A DNA stretch of 64,000 nt from Mesorhizobium sp. WSM3862 (GCF_002294985.1 NZ_NSGE01000015.1:1-64000); one strand, 5' to 3'; counted from the stretch's first letter, positions 15,970 through 24,684 are shown. A program made the numbers and translations. Notes: generated by a model not told the origin, from the letters alone.

Positions 15970-18050
15970 GTCCTGCCCAAAAACACAGCCCCATCGGCGC
16001 CGGCGATGATTTGCCGCCCGATCTCGATATCGAGGACGAGGCGTCGGAGGAGATCGTCGAGCCGGAGGCGGTTGTCGCCGGTCCCGACGTTGCTTTCACC
16101 GCGATCGACTGGACGCCGCATGCCGGCGACGCCGACGGCATGGTCGGTGCCGAGGTGATCCAGACCTTGGTCAAGCGGCTGCCCAACCAGCCGGGCGTCT
16201 ACCGAATGATGAATGCCGCCGGCGACGTGCTCTATGTCGGCAAGGCGCGCAGCCTGAAGAAGCGCGTCACCAACTATGCGCAGGGGCGCTTCCACACCGC
16301 CCGCATCGGCCGCATGGTGCGCGAGACGGCGACGATGGAATTCGTCGTCACTCGCACCGAGATCGAGGCGCTGCTGCTCGAGGCCAACCTCATCAAGCGG
16401 CTGAGGCCCCGCTTCAACGTGCTGATGCGGGACGACAAGTCGTTCCCTTACATCCTGCTTACTGGCGACCATGTCTCGCCCGGCATCTACAAGCATCGCG
16501 GCGCGCGCTCGCGCAAGGGCGACTATTTTGGGCCCTTCGCTTCCGCCGGCGCGGTCGGGCGCACCATCAATTCGCTGCAGCGCGCCTTTCTGCTGCGAAG
16601 CTGCACGGATTCCTTCTACGAGAACCGCACGCGACCTTGCCTGCTCTACCAGATCAAGCGTTGCGCCGGTCCCTGCACCGGCGAGATATCGCATCGGGGC
16701 TATGCCGAGCTGGTTGCCGAGGCGAAGGATTTTCTCTCCGGCCGCAGTCAGAAGGTGAAGACCGAGATCTCGGCCGCCATGCAACAAGCCTCCGAAGAGC
16801 TCGATTTCGAGCGGGCCGCTATCTACCGGGATCGCCTCGCGGCGCTGTCGCATGTGCAGGCGCATCAGGGCATCAACCCGCAGACGGTGGAGGAGGCGGA
16901 TGTCTTTGCCATCCACCAGGAAGGCGGCCAGACCTGCATCCAGGTGTTCTTCTTCCGCACCGGCCAGAACTGGGGCAACCGCGCCTATTTTCCCAAGGCC
17001 GATCCGGCGCTGGAGCCGGCCGAGGTGCTGGGCTCCTTCCTCGCGCAGTTCTATGACGACAAGCTGCCGGCGCGTACGCTGCTTCTTTCCCAGCCGGTGC
17101 AGGAGCAGGAGCTGCTCGCCGAGGCGCTGTCAACCCGCGCCGGGCGCAGGATAGCGATCTCGGTGCCGCAGCGCGGCGAGAAGAAGGATCTCACCGATCA
17201 CGCGCTGCAGAACGCGCGTGAGGCGCTCGGCCGCAGGCTGGCGGAAACGTCGACGCAGGCGCGGCTATTGCAAGGCTTTGCCGAGACCTTCGGCCTCGCA
17301 AGGCCGCCAGTGCGCATCGAGGTCTACGACAACTCGCACATCATGGGCACCAATGCGGTCGGCGCCATGGTCGTCGCGGGGCCGGAAGGTTTTGTGAAGA
17401 ACCAGTACCGAAAGTTCAACATCCGCTCGACCGAGATCACGCCCGGTGACGATTTCGGCATGATGCGGGAGGTGATGGAGCGCCGCTTCTCGCGGCTGCT
17501 CAGGGAGCATGGCGACGTCCAGCCTTCAATCGGAGCGGGCGCGGAGGCCGAGGACGATGCGGCCGAGGATCTTGTCGAGGGAAACGGCAGCTTCCCGGCA
17601 TGGCCGGACGTCATCCTGATTGACGGCGGCCAGGGCCAGATGACGGCGGTGCGCAAGATCCTCTCCGATCTCGGCATCGAGGACCGGGTCGTCGCCATCG
17701 GCATCGCCAAGGGCCAGGACCGCGACGCCGGGCGCGAGCGCTTCTTCGTCAAGGGCAGGGACTCTTTCACGCTGGCGGTGCGCGACCCGGTGCTCTATTT
17801 CGTCCAGCGCCTGCGCGACGAGGTGCATCGCTTCGCCATCGGCTCACACCGCGCCCGCCGCAAGAAGGAGATGGTCAAGAGTCCGCTCGACGAGATCGCC
17901 GGCATCGGCCCCGGCCGCAAGCGGGCGCTGCTTCACCATTTCGGCACCGCCAAGGCGGTCAGCCGCGCCGCGGTCGAGGACCTGGTCAAGGTCGACGGCA
18001 TCTCCGAGCACGTGGCGAAGCTGGTCTACAACCATTTTCATGACAGCTGA
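15966..18050 (+). CDS. uvrC: Excinuclease ABC subunit C
   Basis: Nuclease subunit of nucleotide excision repair, 694 residues, making both cuts around damage bound by UvrB. Seen in order: a non-conserved acidic N-terminal 70 residues, a GIY-YIG domain (GVYRMM ... VLYVGKA), a Cys-containing segment (CTDSFYENRTRPCLLYQIKRCAGPC), a UVR helix (ISAAMQQASEELDFERAA), an RNase H-like domain (VYDNSHIMGTNAVGAMVV, ILIDGGQGQ) and C-terminal helix-hairpin-helix motifs (IAGIGPGRKRALLHHFG). ATG 15966 overlaps the SDR stop. The long acidic leader exceeds E. coli UvrC but is usual in Rhizobiales. Confidence 0.95.
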   Translation: MSPAQKHSPIGAGDDLPPDLDIEDEASEEIVEPEAVVAGPDVAFTAIDWTPHAGDADGMVGAEVIQTLVKRLPNQPGVYRMMNAAGDVLYVGKARSLKKRVTNYAQGRFHTARIGRMVRETATMEFVVTRTEIEALLLEANLIKRLRPRFNVLMRDDKSFPYILLTGDHVSPGIYKHRGARSRKGDYFGPFASAGAVGRTINSLQRAFLLRSCTDSFYENRTRPCLLYQIKRCAGPCTGEISHRGYAELVAEAKDFLSGRSQKVKTEISAAMQQASEELDFERAAIYRDRLAALSHVQAHQGINPQTVEEADVFAIHQEGGQTCIQVFFFRTGQNWGNRAYFPKADPALEPAEVLGSFLAQFYDDKLPARTLLLSQPVQEQELLAEALSTRAGRRIAISVPQRGEKKDLTDHALQNAREALGRRLAETSTQARLLQGFAETFGLARPPVRIEVYDNSHIMGTNAVGAMVVAGPEGFVKNQYRKFNIRSTEITPGDDFGMMREVMERRFSRLLREHGDVQPSIGAGAEAEDDAAEDLVEGNGSFPAWPDVILIDGGQGQMTAVRKILSDLGIEDRVVAIGIAKGQDRDAGRERFFVKGRDSFTLAVRDPVLYFVQRLRDEVHRFAIGSHRARRKKEMVKSPLDEIAGIGPGRKRALLHHFGTAKAVSRAAVEDLVKVDGISEHVAKLVYNHFHDS

Positions 18051-18154
18051 CCATTCTTGCGCCTATTTTGGGTTGACCAATCGAATCTCGCCTGTTGACC
18101 CCCCACATTGGCTTCTGATTTGAGTAGGCAGGCGGAGAGAGATCCCGATCAGAT

Positions 18155-18751
18155 ATGGCCCAGCGCGCTTTCAACCTGCCGAACATCCTCACCTACGCCC
18201 GCATCATCGCGGTGCCGCTGGTGGTGCTGTGCTTTTTTCTCGAAGGCCATCTGAAGTCCTCCGACTTCGCCCGCTGGTCGGCGCTCGCCATCTTCCTGCT
18301 CGCCTCCATCACCGACTATTTCGACGGCTATTTCGCGCGCGCCTGGCAGCAGACCTCCAACATCGGCAAGATGCTGGACCCGATCGCCGACAAGCTCCTG
18401 GTCGCCACCTGCCTGCTCTTGCTCGCGGCCGACACCGACCGCCATGCCGGCATTGCCGGCTGGTCGCTCTGGGCGGCGATCATCATCCTGTGCCGCGAGA
18501 TTCTTGTCTCGGGCCTGCGCGAATATCTGGCGGCGCTGAAGGTCTCGGTGCCGGTGACGCAGCTCGCCAAATGGAAGACGACCATCCAGATGGTCGCCAT
18601 CGCCTTCCTGCTCGTCGGCCCGGCCGGCGACAAGATCTTCCCGCTGACCACCCAAATCGGCCTGGTGCTCTTGTGGATCGCGGCACTTGTCACCCTCTAC
18701 ACCGGTTACGACTATTTCCGCGCCGGCCTGAAGCACATCATGGACGAGTGA
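18155..18751 (+). CDS. pgsA: CDP-diacylglycerol--glycerol-3-phosphate 3-phosphatidyltransferase
   Basis: Membrane enzyme of 198 residues that makes phosphatidylglycerol phosphate. The CDP-alcohol phosphatidyltransferase motif is seen as DYFDGYFAR ... GKMLDPIADK, with the catalytic Asp residues. The start MAQRAFNLPNILTYARI is typical of PgsA. A second member of the superfamily is at 47987. uvrC-pgsA adjacency is also known in enteric bacteria. It is followed after one base by moaD. Confidence 0.92.
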   Translation: MAQRAFNLPNILTYARIIAVPLVVLCFFLEGHLKSSDFARWSALAIFLLASITDYFDGYFARAWQQTSNIGKMLDPIADKLLVATCLLLLAADTDRHAGIAGWSLWAAIIILCREILVSGLREYLAALKVSVPVTQLAKWKTTIQMVAIAFLLVGPAGDKIFPLTTQIGLVLLWIAALVTLYTGYDYFRAGLKHIMDE

Positions 18752-18752
18752 G

Positions 18753-19010
18753 ATGTCGACCAAGCTTATTTATTTCGCCTGGGTGCGCGAGCGCATCGGC
18801 AAGCCGGAAGAGCATGTCGAGCTGCCCGCCGGCGTCGAGACCGTTGCCGACCTGTTGCGCTGGCTGAAGTCGCGCGGCGAGGAATACGAAAACGCGCTGC
18901 AATATCCGGACGTCATTCGCGTCGCCATCAACCAGGAACATGTCGGCCACCGCGAGAAAATCGCGGGCGCGCGCGAGATCGCGCTGTTTCCGCCGATGAC
19001 CGGGGGCTGA
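18753..19010 (+). CDS. moaD: Molybdopterin synthase sulfur carrier subunit
   Basis: Ubiquitin-like protein of 85 residues ending in the Gly-Gly (PPMTGG) that is thiocarboxylated and delivers sulfur to precursor Z. The N-terminal strand KLIYFAWVRERIGKPEE is typical of MoaD. It lies one base after pgsA and one base before moaE, so the three form an operon. The window also has a molybdopterin enzyme at 35871 that depends on this cofactor. Confidence 0.92.
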   Translation: MSTKLIYFAWVRERIGKPEEHVELPAGVETVADLLRWLKSRGEEYENALQYPDVIRVAINQEHVGHREKIAGAREIALFPPMTGG

Positions 19011-19011
19011 G

Positions 19012-19491
19012 ATGGCGAGCACGGTCGTGCCGGCCATCCGCGTCCAGCGCGAGGATTTCGACGTCGCCGCCGAGATTGCCGCGCTGACCGAGGGCCGCGC
19101 CGATATCGGCGCCGTGGTCACCTTCTCCGGCCTCTGCCGTGACGAAAAAGGCGCGCTCGCCGCGCTCGAGCTCGAGCACTATCCCGGCATGGCCGAGGCC
19201 GAGATCGGCCGCATCGCCACTGAGGCCATCGGGCGTTGGCCGCTGCAGGGGCTCACCGTCGTACACCGCCATGGAAAAATCACGCCGGGCGAAAACATCG
19301 TGCTGGTGGTCGCGGCCTCCGCGCATCGCCAGGCGGCCTTCGAGGCGGCGAATTTCCTGATGGATTACCTGAAGTCGCGTGCGCCCTTCTGGAAGAAGGA
19401 GCACCGTGCCGACGGCTCCGAAGGCGGCTGGGTCGAGGCCAAGGAAGCCGACGACGAAGCCGCGGATCGTTGGAAGACCCCGGACAAGTAA
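19012..19491 (+). CDS. moaE: Molybdopterin synthase catalytic subunit
   Basis: Protein of 159 residues; with MoaD it forms molybdopterin synthase. GAVVTFSGLCRDE near the start, ELEHYPGMAEAEI, VVHRHGKITPGENIVLVVAASAHR and MDYLKSRAPFWKKE are the conserved MoaE blocks, including the Lys residues at the active site. It starts right behind moaD. Confidence 0.93.
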   Translation: MASTVVPAIRVQREDFDVAAEIAALTEGRADIGAVVTFSGLCRDEKGALAALELEHYPGMAEAEIGRIATEAIGRWPLQGLTVVHRHGKITPGENIVLVVAASAHRQAAFEAANFLMDYLKSRAPFWKKEHRADGSEGGWVEAKEADDEAADRWKTPDK

Positions 19492-19541
19492 GCCAGGACG
19501 GCATTGCCTTGGCGATCGCCCCATCTGGCGCGCTTCGCAGC

Positions 19542-19563
19542 ACCTTCTCCCCTTGGGGAGAAG
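19542..19563. repeat. Palindromic repeat end (family A, solo hairpin)
   Basis: CTTCTCCCCTTGGGGAGAAG is the inverted-repeat end of the larger family A elements at 30667-30855 and 35630-35818, here as one hairpin with only traces of the interior (GAGGGTCG). It may act as a weak stem for the moaE transcript. Confidence 0.6.
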
Positions 19564-19710
19564 AGGGTCGCCCCGAACTGCTCTTCGCAATTTCGGTTGG
19601 CAATCCGCCTGAGGGACAAGCCGGCGAAATTTCCTCCCCAAGGCCATCGAACGACCGCAATCCTTCCCGACCTTGCAAATCGGTTTGATTTGCTGGGCGG
19701 GAGCAATCTT

Positions 19711-20127
19711 ATGCTGGACAGGATTGCGGAATTTTTCATCTTCGGCCTTGTGCCGCTGGTGGTCGGCGTGCTTGCCGTACCGGAGTTCACCAGTGCCGCC
19801 GAAAAGACGATTGCCGGCGAGGTGACCTATCGCGAGCGCATCGCGCTGCCGCCCAATGCCGTGCTTTCGGTCGAGCTCGCCGACATCTCGCTGGCCGACG
19901 CGCCGGCGACGCTCCTCGGCCAGCGCAAGATCGTGCTGGCCGGCCAAGTGCCGATCAAATTCGAGATCGGCTTCGATCCCAAGGCGATCCAGCCCGGCAG
20001 GACCTACGCTCTGCAGGCCCGCATAACGGTCGATGACCGGCTGATCTTCGTCACCGACACTCGCCACCAGGTCGATCCGCTGGACGGCAAGCCACAGACC
20101 ATCGTGCTGAAGAAGGTCACGTCGTAA
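19711..20127 (+). CDS. YbaY family protein
   Basis: Protein of 138 residues with an N-terminal hydrophobic segment (residues 8-25) acting as signal or anchor, then a beta-sandwich: KTIAGEVTYRERIALPPNAVLSVELADIS, GQVPIKFEIGFD, YALQARITVDDRLIFVTDTR. These blocks are typical of the YbaY/type III secretion pilotin-like domain. The usual lipobox Cys is absent. It probably sits in the periplasm; the role is unknown. Confidence 0.78.
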   Translation: MLDRIAEFFIFGLVPLVVGVLAVPEFTSAAEKTIAGEVTYRERIALPPNAVLSVELADISLADAPATLLGQRKIVLAGQVPIKFEIGFDPKAIQPGRTYALQARITVDDRLIFVTDTRHQVDPLDGKPQTIVLKKVTS

Positions 20128-20342
20128 CCTGGCTTGGTTCGCAAGATTCCCGACACGCCGGAAACGCATAGAGACGAGGGATCGCGGCTGCTTCTGCGTC
20201 AGCGGCCGCCCCTGGAGTTCCGGTCTCTCGTCCGCCACCATAGCGGATTCGGCAAATGTTAAGGGGGCGCGAAAGGAACGCGGCGCAACCATAGTTGCCC
20301 CGATTGACCGCGACCCCGCGACCACCTAGTTTCCCTCGTCAA

Positions 20343-20400
20343 ATGGGGATGGGGTTCCCCCGAAACCGCCCGAGCTTTTCGCATTCGGGCTGATGACTCC
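20343..20400 (+). promoter_or_regulatory. Fluoride riboswitch (crcB motif)
   Basis: The RNA begins TGGGGATGGGGTTCCCCCG, then AAACCGCC, a hairpin CCCGA...TTCGGG and the closing GCTGATGACTCCTGCC. These match the conserved crcB motif features: GG.GATGG.GTTC.CC, the AAAC.GC linker, and the TGATGACNCC that forms the pseudoknot. The hairpin terminator that follows directly overlaps its last bases, so fluoride binding should prevent termination and turn on the two crcB genes. Family features are known; regulation here is inferred. Confidence 0.92.
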
Positions 20401-20437
20401 TGCCAGGCGTGCTTTCGCGCGGCAGGATTTGTTTTTT
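20398..20437 (+). terminator. Riboswitch-controlled terminator
   Basis: TCCTGCC ... GGCAGGA stem (20398-20404 with 20421-20427) followed by TTTGTTTTTT. Its 5' arm overlaps the 3' end of the fluoride aptamer, the arrangement expected of a transcription-attenuating switch. Confidence 0.85.
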
Positions 20438-20507
20438 CCGCTCGCACATGCCTGTCTTGATGGCGCGATTCCCGCGAGGAATCGCTTTGTGGAAAGGCAA
20501 TGAAGCG

Positions 20508-20900
20508 ATGAGCCTTGCGGCCTGCGCCCTGGTCCTGATCGGCGGCTTCCTCGGCGGTATTTCCCGCTTCTTCCTGTCGGACCTTGTCGGCCGCAGCGTC
20601 GGCGAGACCTTTCCCTGGGGCACGCTGGTGGTCAACGTCTCCGGCGCGCTTGCCATCGGCGCCTTCGCCGGCGCGGCGCGGGCCGTCGGCGGCATCTTTT
20701 CCGCCGAACTCGTGCGCGACCTGATCGTGGTCGGGCTGTTCGGCGGCTACACCACGGTTTCGTCCTTCTGCCTACAGACGCTGAACCTCGCGCTCGACGA
20801 CGAGAGGCGGCTCGCCGCTCTCAACGTCGTCGCCTCGGCGGCGCTCTGCGTGCTTGCCGTCGCCTTTGGCTTTTGGACCGTCGAGCGGATGGCAGGGTAG
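20508..20900 (+). CDS. crcB: Fluoride channel protein CrcB/Fluc, first copy
   Basis: Inner-membrane protein of 130 residues with four helices that exports fluoride as an antiparallel dimer. GGFLGGISRFFLSD, FPWGTLVVNVSGALAIG and GLFGGYTTVSSFCLQTL contain the Gly-x-x-R, the central N-x-x-G and the GG-(F/Y)-T-T-F/S-S motifs of the pore. ATG 20508 sits 70 bases past the riboswitch terminator. It is followed 5 bases later by a second crcB; two genes of this kind often make a heterodimer. Confidence 0.93.
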   Translation: MSLAACALVLIGGFLGGISRFFLSDLVGRSVGETFPWGTLVVNVSGALAIGAFAGAARAVGGIFSAELVRDLIVVGLFGGYTTVSSFCLQTLNLALDDERRLAALNVVASAALCVLAVAFGFWTVERMAG

Positions 20901-20905
20901 GGCCT

Positions 20906-21334
20906 ATGCTTGGAAACGATAGACAGACAGCCATGCGGCTTTATCTGGCGGTGGGCTGCGGCGCGGCCATCGGTTCGCTGGCGCGCTTCCTGTGCGGCTA
21001 CGTCGTCGTCTCCCTGCTGGGCTGGAGCGCGCTGCTTGCAACGGCGTTCGTCAACGTCGTCGGCTCCTGGGTCATCATGTTCTTTTCCACGCTGACCCGG
21101 CCGGATGGACGCCTGATGATCGGCCCGGCCGGCCGCCAGTTCGTGACCGGCGGCTTCTGCGGCGGTCTCACCACTTTTTCGTCGATGAGCCTCGACACCT
21201 TCATTCTGCTTCTCGAGGGCGACCTCGGCCTTGCGGCGACCTATCTTGTCAGTGTGGTGGTGCTGTCGCTTGCGTCGGCCTGGCTCGGCCATCTCATGGC
21301 GGCCAGGTTCAACCGCTTGCCGATCACCAGGTGA
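20906..21334 (+). CDS. crcB: Fluoride channel protein CrcB/Fluc, second copy
   Basis: Paralogue of 142 residues: GCGAAIGSLARFLCG, LATAFVNVVGSWVIMFF and GGFCGGLTTFSSMSLDTF give the same pore motifs. Start ATG 20906 is used; an internal ATG (20933, MRLYLAVG) is also plausible and gives a more typical length. It shares the fluoride-controlled transcript with the first crcB. Confidence 0.92.
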   Translation: MLGNDRQTAMRLYLAVGCGAAIGSLARFLCGYVVVSLLGWSALLATAFVNVVGSWVIMFFSTLTRPDGRLMIGPAGRQFVTGGFCGGLTTFSSMSLDTFILLLEGDLGLAATYLVSVVVLSLASAWLGHLMAARFNRLPITR

Positions 21335-21432
21335 TCAGGGAGGAGAGCATGGCACTTCTCGCCGGCTCGGAGGCCTCCGGCGCTGCCGCGGGCAATCGCC
21401 CGTTCCTAAAGCCTGCCCGGCCGCCCGCTCCA

Positions 21433-21459
21433 ACAAAAAGGCGGCCCGAGAGCCGCCTT
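21433..21459 (-). terminator. Terminator of ndk
   Basis: On the minus strand AAGGCGGCTCTCGGGCCGCCTT is followed by TTTTG, a stem of nine pairs. It lies 22 bases beyond the ndk stop and ahead of the end of crcB. Confidence 0.8.
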
Positions 21460-21480
21460 CATTGCCAGGACCGAAGCGTC

Positions 21481-21903
21481 TCAGCCGACGATCTCGGTGT
21501 CGGAGAACCAGTACCTGATCTCCTGCGCGGCGGTCTCCGGCGCGTCCGAGCCGTGCACCGAATTTTCGCCGATCGACAGCGCATGCACCTTGCGGATGGT
21601 GCCCTCGGCCGCATTGGCCGGGTTGGTGGCGCCCATCACTTCGCGGTTCTTGGCAATGGCGTTGTCCCCTTCCAGAACCTGCACGACGGCCGGGCCCGAC
21701 GACATGAATTCGACCAGCTCGCCGAAGAAAGGACGATCCTTGTGGACGGCGTAGAAGCCTTCGGCCTCGCGGCGGCTCATCCATACGCGACGCGACGCGA
21801 CGACGCTGAGGCCCGCGTCTTCCAGCATCTTGGTGATGGCGCCGGTCAGATTGCGCTTGGTGGCATCCGGCTTGATCATGGAGAAGGTGCGTTCGATCGC
21901 CAT
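21481..21903 (-). CDS. ndk: Nucleoside diphosphate kinase
   Basis: Enzyme of 140 residues that balances nucleoside triphosphates by phosphotransfer through a His. The start is MAIERTFSMIKPDATKRN at ATG 21903 with AAGGAC upstream; the longer frame has no support. Conserved blocks are AEGFYAVHKDRPFFGELVEFM, GATNPANAAEGTIR and the active-site NSVHGSD with its catalytic His. It is a single gene with its own terminator. Confidence 0.96.
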   Translation of the reverse strand: MAIERTFSMIKPDATKRNLTGAITKMLEDAGLSVVASRRVWMSRREAEGFYAVHKDRPFFGELVEFMSSGPAVVQVLEGDNAIAKNREVMGATNPANAAEGTIRKVHALSIGENSVHGSDAPETAAQEIRYWFSDTEIVG

Positions 21904-22079
21904 TGGGTCGTCCTTGTTCTGGGAATGGAAATTGGAGTGGCGGGCTCTATACAAGCCGCTTGGCGGCTTGCCAAGGGGAGGCGGCTTCTGGTCAAGGCCG
22001 GCTGTTTGCGGGATAATTAGACGGCTGAGAGCGCGCTTCGCGTGCAGTCCGGAGCACCGCGGCAGCGGAGCAGGAGGCG

Positions 22080-22295
22080 ATGAACCGGCTCTACCTCAGA
22101 CGCGACGATGTCGCCGGCATTTTCTTGACGGCCGTGGTTCTTGCCGTGATCGTCTTCGTCCTGCTGTTCTTTCCACAAACCGGACAGCAGAATTTCGGCT
22201 TCGGCCCGGAATGGCAATGCGCCCGCATGGGAGAGGGCGATCCGATCTGCGTCAGGCTGGTCGAAAAGGATGAAGCCGGAAAATTCCCGCCTTGA
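22080..22295 (+). CDS. Small membrane-anchored hypothetical protein
   Basis: Protein of 71 residues: a short basic start, one membrane helix (about residues 12-32), then a soluble tail with two Cys (WQCARMG and ICVRLV), likely in the periplasm. GGAGG is 4-8 bases before ATG 22080. Its last codons run into a palindromic repeat. Similar short proteins without function occur in Mesorhizobium. Confidence 0.65.
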   Translation: MNRLYLRRDDVAGIFLTAVVLAVIVFVLLFFPQTGQQNFGFGPEWQCARMGEGDPICVRLVEKDEAGKFPP

Positions 22296-22430
22296 GGGGG
22301 AGATGGCCGGCAGGCCAGAGCGGGGCGCCGCGCGTGAAACGCCGACTTCTTCTCTCTCAAGTAGGCACCGCAGCTGTTGAGGCGCCCACTCTGTCACCTT
22401 CGGCGACATCTTCCCACAAGAGGAAGATTA
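22283..22430. repeat. Interspersed palindromic repeat (family B)
   Basis: The ends are CGCCTTGAGGGGGAGATGGCCGGCAGG-like and ATCTTCCCACAAGAGGAAGAT, with an inner CAGAGCGGGGCGCC motif. Other copies lie at 27673-27792 and 47772-47928. It overlaps the last few codons of the small gene at 22080. Confidence 0.6.
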
Positions 22431-22434
22431 GCGC

Positions 22435-23127
22435 TTACGCCGCCGCGGCGACCTGCCGGCCGATTCCGCCATGCAGGTCGAGGCAGCGTTCGAACCATTC
22501 GGCAACGCCGTCGCCCGTCTCGAGCAGTTGGTAGGGCGAGGCGACGCGCGCCCATTGCAGCGCCCCGAACACGATGTAATCGGCAAACAGCGGCGATGTC
22601 CCGCCGATGAAAGGCTGGTAGATGAGCATCGAGCGCAGCGGCTCGAGCGAGGCACGAAAGCCGGCAAGCCCCGTGTCGCGGCCGGCCACCACCTCTTCGA
22701 GCCGCTTGCCGAGCCGCTGCTCGCGGCTCTCGCGGAAATAGGCGCGGTTCGCCTCGTCCTGCATGCTGTGCAGATCGGTGAGCAGCACCGTCGTGAGGTA
22801 AGGATGGATGGTGAGCTGCGACCAGCGTTCGATGAAGCGCGCCGTCGCCTTGCCGCCTTCGCCGCCGAACAACGTCGGCCGCTCGGGATAGGCTTCGTCG
22901 AGATAGAGTGCGATGGCGAAGGAATCGGCCACCACGCGCTCGCCATCGCGGATCACCGGCACCGTCTTCGACACGCCGCCTTCCACCTTGGGGACTTCCA
23001 GGAAGCGCGTCGGCACCTTGGTGGCGTCGATCCCTTTGTGGGCCAGCGCCATCTTCGTCTTCCAGCAATGCGGACTGAAGGGGCGTTTTGCGTCGTGGCC
23101 GACGAGATCATAGAACAGAATGGTCAT
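22435..23127 (-). CDS. Glutathione S-transferase family protein
   Basis: Protein of 230 residues. The N-terminal thioredoxin fold reads SPHCWKTKMALAHKG, SKTVPVIRDGERVVADSFAIALYLDE, with the cis-Pro (TVP) and ADS-type glutathione motif. The C-terminal domain is helical (YLTTVLLTDLHSM; SPLFADYIVFGALQWAR). SPHCWK resembles beta-etherase-like (LigE/LigF) transferases, but the substrate is unknown. It is divergent from the DinB gene. Confidence 0.85.
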   Translation of the reverse strand: MTILFYDLVGHDAKRPFSPHCWKTKMALAHKGIDATKVPTRFLEVPKVEGGVSKTVPVIRDGERVVADSFAIALYLDEAYPERPTLFGGEGGKATARFIERWSQLTIHPYLTTVLLTDLHSMQDEANRAYFRESREQRLGKRLEEVVAGRDTGLAGFRASLEPLRSMLIYQPFIGGTSPLFADYIVFGALQWARVASPYQLLETGDGVAEWFERCLDLHGGIGRQVAAAA

Positions 23128-23181
23128 TACGGTTCCTGCGGGTTACGAAGAGCCGGGATTCGTTGCGAGCCGGGTGGAAGA

Positions 23182-23691
23182 ATGAAACAGCATTTCATGA
23201 TGTTTGCGGCCTACAATCAATGGGCCAACACGCGCATCTATGATGCCGCCGCCGATCTCAGCGAAGAGGAACTCGGCCGCGATGTCGGCGCCTTCTTCGG
23301 CTCGATGCTGGGCACGCTCAATCACCTGCTCGTCACCGACCGCGTCTGGATGAAGCGCTTTACCGGCGAGGGGGACGCGCCCTCAAACCTTGCGACGATC
23401 CTCTATCGCGCCTTCCCGGGCTTGCGCCTGGCACGCGAGGCCGAGGACAGGAGGATCGTCGACTGGATGGACGGCATGACCGATAAGGCGCTCACCGGGC
23501 GATTTTCCTATATGACCACTGACATGCGCACCGTTTCGCAGCGGCTGGCGCCGGCGCTCAGCCATCTCTTCAATCACCAGACCCACCATCGCGGCCAGGC
23601 GCATATGTGCCTTACCGTCCTCGGCAGGCCCTCGGTGCCGCTTGACCTGATGCAGTTCCAGCGCTCCGAAGAAGGCCGCGCCTACGCCTGA
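23182..23691 (+). CDS. DinB family protein
   Basis: Metal-binding four-helix protein of 169 residues. MMFAAYNQWANTRIYDA, MLGTLNHLLVTDRVWMKRF and LSHLFNHQTHHRGQAHMCL give the three His (one on the second helix, two in H-Q-T-H-H-R-G) of the DinB/YfiT-like fold. Relatives include damage-inducible proteins and thiol transferases. ATG 23182 has GGTGGAAG just upstream. Confidence 0.85.
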   Translation: MKQHFMMFAAYNQWANTRIYDAAADLSEEELGRDVGAFFGSMLGTLNHLLVTDRVWMKRFTGEGDAPSNLATILYRAFPGLRLAREAEDRRIVDWMDGMTDKALTGRFSYMTTDMRTVSQRLAPALSHLFNHQTHHRGQAHMCLTVLGRPSVPLDLMQFQRSEEGRAYA

Positions 23692-23919
23692 AGCTTGCGG
23701 GATTCCGGTTGGCCAATTCCGGAAAACTAAAAAACACTTCAATTTCGTCTATATTTTTAAAGCAGAAGTATCGTTTTTGAAAACTAGGATTCGTCATATG
23801 CGCAATAGCTAAAGAAACCGAAAGGGCACTCTCGGCGTATTTCTGTCTCAAAAGCTACGCGCGCTAGAAAAGCGCAACAAATGATGCAAGGCGGAAATAC
23901 AAACCACATGGAGAGTGTC

Positions 23920-24498
23920 ATGGCCAGTATCGTAAAAAGATTCGCCAGCACATTGGCGAGTGGTGCAATCGTCGTTGCTCTTGCCATGCCGGCGAACGCC
24001 CAGAGCGTCGGGCTCGGTGGCCTCGGCGGCGCATCCGTAGGCAGCAATAGCGCCGACGCCAATGCGGGCGGCCCAAATGGGGCTGACGCAAATGCATCCT
24101 TCGGCGGCAGCAACACCAGCGCCAGGGCTTCGATCGGCGGCGCAAGCGGCGGCACCGGAACCGCCACCATCGGCGGCAGCAGTTCCACCGCAACGGCATC
24201 GATCGGCGGCACCAACGGGGCTGGAGCCAATGCGACTTTGGGCAACGGCACCAATAGCACGCTCAACGTGACGACGGGCGGCACGAGCGGCGCTGGCGTC
24301 GCCCTCGGCGCGGGCGCCACCGTTCCTGGAACCGTCGGCGCGACGCCGCCGGGAACGACGAACCTGTCCTCCGCCGTCGCCCAGATGTCGAGCAGCCAGT
24401 TGTCGCGGATGAAGAAGCGCTGCGTCGATGTGCTCAGCAGCGAGGGCACCTATGATCGTGATCTGAGGGCGCTCTGCCTGATGATTTCGCGTCGTTGA
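23920..24498 (+). CDS. Secreted Gly/Ala/Ser/Thr-rich repeat protein
   Basis: Protein of 192 residues with a signal peptide (cleavage after ANA), then about 110 residues of GG-S/T-N-A type repeats such as ATIGGS, ASIGGT and ATLGNG. A compact C-terminus follows (LSRMKKRCVDVLSSEGTYDRDLRALC) with two Cys. The six-residue beta-like repeats suggest a beta-solenoid or surface protein. ATG 23920 is preferred because GGAGA lies just upstream; the region before (23700-23900) is unusually AT-rich and likely holds its promoter. Not assigned to a named family. Confidence 0.7.
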   Translation: MASIVKRFASTLASGAIVVALAMPANAQSVGLGGLGGASVGSNSADANAGGPNGADANASFGGSNTSARASIGGASGGTGTATIGGSSSTATASIGGTNGAGANATLGNGTNSTLNVTTGGTSGAGVALGAGATVPGTVGATPPGTTNLSSAVAQMSSSQLSRMKKRCVDVLSSEGTYDRDLRALCLMISRR

Positions 24499-24684
24499 CG
24501 GCGCGCTGACGAGCGCCTCCGGCCAATCGCAAAGCCCGCCGCTGCGTCGGCGGGCCTTCTTCAGCTGGTATCGCGGTGCGGCGCGCTCGACGCCTGGTTA
24601 ACCACATTCCCATTGAAGCCAATATATTAGGACTTCGTTTGCGCTCGCGCTCCACAATATGCCAGTTGTAGTGGGAGCAATGCC

